64,000 bases of DNA from JAXLQL01 sp046331625 (GTDB lineage Bacteria > Acidobacteriota > Terriglobia > Bryobacterales > Bryobacteraceae): positions 124,001 to 188,000 of the forward strand of contig JAXLQL010000013.1 in the NCBI GenBank assembly GCA_046331625.1, read 5' to 3'. Made by a program: the position numbers and the translations under genes. Of the stretch, positions 60,379 to 64,000 are shown one piece after another. The notes beneath the pieces are model-generated. The model saw only the letters and a program-made list of their open reading frames with translations, did no database searches and was not told where the DNA came from. The number at the start of each line of letters is the position of its first letter. Positions within the stretch are counted from its first letter, which is position 1.

Positions 60379-61092
60379 ATGCCTGCCATCGAGATTCGCA
60401 ACCTGTACAAGACCTACGGCGAAGGCGCCTCGGCCGTGAAAGCGCTCGACGACATCTCGCTCGACGTTCACTCCGGCGAAGTGCTGATCCTGGCCGGACC
60501 ATCGGGCAGCGGCAAGACCACGCTGCTCTCGATCATGGGCGCCATCCTCGCGCCGTCGTCGGGAAGCGTGCGCGTCCAGGGAGTGGAGATCTCCGGCTTG
60601 GCCGAAAAGCGCCTGCCCTCGGTGCGCCTCGCCAACATCGGATTCATCTTCCAGGGCTTCAATCTCTTCCCTGCCCTGACGGTTCTCGAAAACGTGGAGT
60701 TGGCTCTCACGCTTCGCGGCGTCAGCGGATCCCGCGCTCACCATCGCGCCGCCGATTTGCTCGACCAGATGGGGCTCTCGGCCAAGCTGCGCGAACATCC
60801 AGCGAATCTCAGCGGCGGACAAAAGCAACGCGTTGCCATCGCCCGCGCCCTCGCCGGAGATCCACCCATCATCCTCGCCGACGAGCCCACCGCCGCTCTC
60901 GATTCCACCAGCGGTCGCGTCGTCATCGATTTGCTGCGTGGCCTGGCTGTCGACAATGGCCGCGCCGTCGTCATCGTCACTCACGATCCGCGCGTGCTCG
61001 CGCACGCCGATCGAACCATTCACATTGCAGACGGGCGGCTGGAAGCTGCCCAGTCTCAGCCCCATTCTCAGCCGGAGGTCGCCTTCGCATGA
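60379..61092 (+). CDS. ABC transporter ATP-binding protein
   Basis: 237 residues, MacB/LolD-type. Walker A GPSGSGKTTLLS, Q-loop IFQGFNLFPAL, signature LSGGQKQRVAIARAL, Walker B IILADEPTAALD and switch histidine VTHDPR. Its end overlaps the HlyD-like start by 4 bases (ATGA). Confidence 0.96.
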   Translation: MPAIEIRNLYKTYGEGASAVKALDDISLDVHSGEVLILAGPSGSGKTTLLSIMGAILAPSSGSVRVQGVEISGLAEKRLPSVRLANIGFIFQGFNLFPALTVLENVELALTLRGVSGSRAHHRAADLLDQMGLSAKLREHPANLSGGQKQRVAIARALAGDPPIILADEPTAALDSTSGRVVIDLLRGLAVDNGRAVVIVTHDPRVLAHADRTIHIADGRLEAAQSQPHSQPEVAFA

Positions 61093-62123
61093 ACCGCAAG
61101 ACCGTTCTCATCAGCCTGCTGGCCGTCGCTGCCTCGGGCGCACTCTATTTCGCCCGAGCCAAAGTCACCACGCCGGCCAACCCGGATCGAAGCCGCCCGT
61201 TGCGCGGCCAGTAGTTGCCGCGGGCCGCACCGAACCCGCCTCCGAGGAACTCGAAATCGGCACCGAACTCGACGGTACCGCCTGCGCCGCGTGCCGGTGG
61301 ACGAAGGACAACCCGTGCGCCGAGGCCAAGTGATCGCCGAACTCGAAAACGCCGACTTCGCCGCACGCCTCGAGCGCTCCGCGGCAAGATCGCCGATCGC
61401 GAAGCAGCCCTCGCCCGCGCCCGCGCCGGATCGCGCCCCATGCAGCGCCGCGAAACCAGCGCCGCCATCCGCGAAGCCGAAGCCGTGCTCGACAACGCCG
61501 CGAGCGAGCGCCAACGCCGCTCCGTGCTGCTCGAACGCGGAGCGATCTCGCGCAGCGAATACGACACCGCCGACCGCGAGTTTCGCGTCGCGCAAGCCCG
61601 GCTCGACGCTGTTCGCGAACGCCATGCACTCGTAGAGGACGAGGTGAGGCCGGAGGACATCCGCCGCGCCGAAGCTGAACTCGACCGTGCTCGCGCCATG
61701 CGCGCCGAAGCCCAGGCGATGCTCGCCAAGACCGTGGTCCGCTCACCGATCGACGGCATCGTTTTGCGCCGCCACAAGAAGTCCGGCGAAAGCGTCTCCA
61801 CCCAGGATCGCCAGCCAATCCTGACACTCGGAGACATCTCGCATCTGCGCGTGCGAGCCGAGGTAGACGAAACCGACGTTTCGCGCGTCCACGAAGGCCA
61901 ATCGGTCTACGTGACTGCGCCGGCCTACGGCGGCCGCCGGTTCGCCGGCCGTGTCATTCGCGTCGGGCGTATCCTCGGGCGCAAGAAGATCTTCTCCGAC
62001 GCTCCCAACGAACGCGTCGACACCAAAGTGCTCGAGACCCTCATCGAACTCGATTCGGGGCACACGCTCCCCGCTGGCCTCCGGGTCGACACCTTTATCG
62101 AAGCCGCCGCTCCCAGGAACTGA
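61089..62123 (+). pseudogene. HlyD-family membrane fusion protein, frame broken three times
   Basis: Begins MNRKTVLISLLAVAASGALYFARAKVTTPANPDR, then the frame moves on by one base three times: near 61185 (SKPPVARPVVAAGRTEPASEELEIGTELDG), near 61275 (YRLRRVPVDEGQPVRRGQVIAELENADFAARLE) and near 61380 (LRGKIADREAALARARAG... to the end). Each step fits a one-base deletion; the three together restore the original frame. Restored length is 1038 bases, 345 residues. The rest is intact: coiled-coil hairpin, TVVRSPIDGIVLRRHKKSGESV, ISHLRVRAEVDETDVSRVHEGQSVYV. Adaptor between the inner-membrane ABC pump and TolC. Likely sequence errors, or a recent lesion. Confidence 0.88.
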
Positions 62124-62125
62124 CC

Positions 62126-63400
62126 ATGCGCGCCATATTGGCAATTCTCACCGTTGGCCTCGCCAGCGGACAGCCGGTGCTGTCTCTGCGCGAAGCCCTG
62201 GACCGCGCCGCGAAACAGAATCCGGCCATCCAGATAGCTCAATTGAAAACGCTCGAAGCCGAGTTCGCCGTCACGCGGACCCGCTCGGCCTATCAGCCGC
62301 AGATGAACGTGGTGGTGGGCTCGGCCTATCAGACGAGCAATCTCCAAGGGATCGGCCTCGTCTTCCCCGGTTTCCCGAGCCGGATCGGCCCCTACCGGAC
62401 CTTCAACGCCCGCCCCGTACTCACGCAGACCGTGCTCGACCTGAGCCTGCTCACCGAGGTAAGAGCCGCGCAAGAACGCACACGCCAGTTCCGCCACGAG
62501 GCGGACGCAGCTCGCGAGGCAATCTTGTACGCGACGCTCGAAGTTTATCTCCGCGCCCTGGAAGCCGACTCGCGCCTGGCCGCCGCCGAAGCCCGCGTCA
62601 AAACCGCCGAGGCCGTTCGCAAACAAGCTGCGGACCGCCAAAGCGCCGGAGCCGCCTCCATGCTTGACCTCGAGCGCTCCAACCAACAACTCGAAGACGA
62701 ACGCGTCGGCGCCGAGAACGCGCGCCGGGATGCGGAAGTGCTGCGGGCCGTACTCGTGCGCACCATCGGCGCGGAAGGCACAGTCACCGCGCTCGAGCCG
62801 CTCGAGCCTCGCCCTACTCTCCTCGACTACGACGCAGCCGTCGCCTCCGCGCAGCAGAATCGCCCCGAAGTGAAGGCTCTCGAAAGCGCCATCCGAGCCG
62901 CGTCGCTTGACCGCCTGGCTGCCGAACGCCAGCGCTTGCCCCGCATCTCCGCCTCGGCCGACTACGGCTTGCTCGGCGCAGGTCCTGACCGCTCGATCGG
63001 AACCTACGCCGTGGGCGCCTCGCTCACCATCCCCGTGTGGACCAGCAAGCGCATCGAATCCGAGGCCGCCATGGCCGCCGTCAAAGCGAAACAACTGCAC
63101 CAGCAGCTTCGCGATATGCAGCTCGAAATCGCGCGGGAAGTGCGTCAAGCCCATATCGAAGCCCAATCGGCCGAGCGTGCCCGGAAGGCGTCGGCGGAGT
63201 CGGTCCGGGCCGCCCGCGAGGTGCTCGAACTGGCACGGCTGCGCTTTTCGTCGGGGCTGGCCACCACGCTCGACACGGTTGTGGCGCAAGGCAATCTCGC
63301 CCAATCGGAAGACCAGCAGATACGCGCCCGCTATGACCAACTGCTGGCTCGCGCTCGCCTAGCACATGCGCGGGGCGACGTTTTCACGTTCTTCGAATGA
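62126..63400 (+). CDS. TolC family outer membrane protein
   Basis: 424 residues, signal peptide MRAILAILTVGLASG. Two OEP-type repeats with long amphipathic helices: SLREALDRAAKQNPAIQIAQLKTLEAEFAVTRTRSAYQPQMNV, EAILYATLEVYLRALEADSRLAAAEARVKTAEAVRKQAADRQSAG, then DYDAAVASAQQNRPEVKALESAIRAASLDRLAAERQRLPRISASADYG and VVAQGNLAQSEDQQIRARYDQLLARARLAHARG. Forms the outer-membrane channel for the exporter encoded upstream; its start is 2 bases after the HlyD-like stop. Confidence 0.94.
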   Translation: MRAILAILTVGLASGQPVLSLREALDRAAKQNPAIQIAQLKTLEAEFAVTRTRSAYQPQMNVVVGSAYQTSNLQGIGLVFPGFPSRIGPYRTFNARPVLTQTVLDLSLLTEVRAAQERTRQFRHEADAAREAILYATLEVYLRALEADSRLAAAEARVKTAEAVRKQAADRQSAGAASMLDLERSNQQLEDERVGAENARRDAEVLRAVLVRTIGAEGTVTALEPLEPRPTLLDYDAAVASAQQNRPEVKALESAIRAASLDRLAAERQRLPRISASADYGLLGAGPDRSIGTYAVGASLTIPVWTSKRIESEAAMAAVKAKQLHQQLRDMQLEIAREVRQAHIEAQSAERARKASAESVRAAREVLELARLRFSSGLATTLDTVVAQGNLAQSEDQQIRARYDQLLARARLAHARGDVFTFFE

Positions 63401-63453
63401 GGCAGCGTGGTACCAAATTCGGTCCAGACCTAAGTGCGAATCCCTCAGGCCAT

Positions 63454-63500
63454 CGTAAGACTTTCGCCATTCAGAACGGAAATCCTCGCATCGTCTTACG
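63454..63500. promoter_or_regulatory. Inverted repeat upstream of the last gene
   Basis: CGTAAGAC (63454-63461) and GTCTTACG (63493-63500) form an 8-base inverted repeat with a 31-base spacer, 43 bases before the start at 63543. Could be an operator or a leader hairpin; no further evidence. Confidence 0.35.
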
Positions 63501-63542
63501 GCCGCTTCTCCGGCATCATGGGGACACCAGAGGGCGAAAGAC

Positions 63543-64000
63543 ATGATCACGAAATCCAGACGAAACCTAATCCCCGCCATTGCCGCCGTGCTGCTGACCG
63601 GCGTCTCGCAGGCGCAACCACCGCAGCAGCGCCAAAGCCTTTCCAGTGACTGGACCGATCAGCAAGTGGTCTTCACCGAATCCACGGACGTATGGAAGGC
63701 CATCCGCAATCAACAGGACCCGCGATACGTTCGCAAGGTGCTGCGCGATCTGCTCCGGCAGAAGTCGCAGGAGCGTGAGAGGGACAAAGAGAAAGAGAAG
63801 GACAAAGACAAGGACAAAGAAGGCAAGGGCAATACCCCGCCGAGCGTCCGCGATTGGAATACGACTCTCACTGGATCCGGTGGCACGGCCAGCTTTAGCG
63901 TCGGCCACATTCCCGCCAAATTCGTGTTCGACGTGAATCAGCCACCCAGTTGCACGAACGACTTTGTCGTCACCGGCACAGGCCTCGCCGGTAGCGCCAC
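63543..64000 (+). CDS. Secreted protein with charged repeat, C-terminally incomplete
   Basis: 152 codons up to the right edge. Signal peptide ITKSRRNLIPAIAAVLLTGVSQAQ, a short globular part, then a Lys/Asp/Glu run (RERDKEKEKDKDKDKEGKG) and the start of a domain DWNTTLTGSGGTASFSVGHIPAKFVFDVNQPPSCTNDFVVTGTGLAGSAT. The PAKF.FD...SC.NDFVV motif recurs in large acidobacterial secreted proteins of unknown role. GAGGG is about 11 bases before the ATG. Confidence 0.8.
   Translation, partial: MITKSRRNLIPAIAAVLLTGVSQAQPPQQRQSLSSDWTDQQVVFTESTDVWKAIRNQQDPRYVRKVLRDLLRQKSQERERDKEKEKDKDKDKEGKGNTPPSVRDWNTTLTGSGGTASFSVGHIPAKFVFDVNQPPSCTNDFVVTGTGLAGSA

Overview
The window is high-GC bacterial chromosome and most resembles an Acidobacteriota genome of the Solibacter/Bryobacter type. 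That assignment is an inference from gene content. It rests on two PSD1 (DUF1549/DUF1553 plus cytochrome-like domains) and DUF1501 gene sets, a PVC-type heme-binding CxxCH protein, CRTAC1/VCBS-repeat proteins next to a multiheme cytochrome, an ECF sigma factor coupled to a TPR Ser/Thr kinase, a small protein with the ANRANAQKSTGPKTAEGK signature, and many copies of a GCGGGACTGAAGTCCCGC hairpin repeat. No rRNA, CRISPR array, transposase or prophage was seen.

Layout. 1-3.4 kb: a minus-strand PSD1 gene coupled to a DUF1501 gene that runs off the left edge. 3.6-7.7 kb: a zinc-ribbon membrane protein and a MatC-like permease (+), then a SRPBCC protein and a membrane TPR protein (-). 7.8-13.4 kb: a tightly overlapping five-gene operon (endonuclease III, lipoprotein, large membrane GT-C-like protein, BadF-type sugar kinase, M20 peptidase). 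13.4-17.5 kb: an M23 peptidase, a small acidobacterial protein, a MITE-like element, a mannonate dehydratase-like protein, an IPT/TIG lipoprotein and a small membrane protein. 17.6-20.0 kb: diheme cytochrome c plus PQQ dehydrogenase. 20-23.5 kb: HAD phosphatase, Ogt, an Ada/AlkA fusion and pirin. 23.2-25.0 kb: a decayed tandem duplication that left one intact and one broken Uma2 gene. 25-31 kb: PVC-type cytochrome, J-domain protein, a GNAT toxin-antitoxin pair, a sialidase-like protein. 31.1-36.6 kb: second PSD1/DUF1501/cytochrome operon. 36.7-39.7 kb: kinase and ECF sigma factor. 39.8-48.1 kb: CRTAC1, five-heme cytochrome-TPR and TPR-VCBS proteins separated by repeat arrays. 48.1-51.6 kb: FabH, SprT-like protease, unknown proteins, BON protein. 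51.6-54.7 kb: rplK-nusG-secE-tRNA(Trp)-rpmG-tuf-tRNA(Thr). 54.8-59.1 kb: FkbM methyltransferase, two unknown genes, SMP-30-like lactonase, secreted PCMT. 59.2-63.4 kb: an ABC/HlyD/TolC export operon under a clear promoter with a palindromic operator. 63.5-64.0 kb: start of a secreted protein that runs off the right edge.

How it works together: much of the window encodes exported proteins (c-type cytochromes, PQQ enzyme, PSD1 proteins, VCBS proteins, peptidases), which suggests periplasmic oxidation of organic matter with electron transfer through cytochromes. DNA repair functions (nth, ada/alkA, ogt) and a core translation/secretion cluster are embedded among them. Two genes (tuf and the hlyD-like adaptor) carry single-base deletions that break their frames although the protein sequence is otherwise well conserved. 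These are either assembly errors or real lesions.
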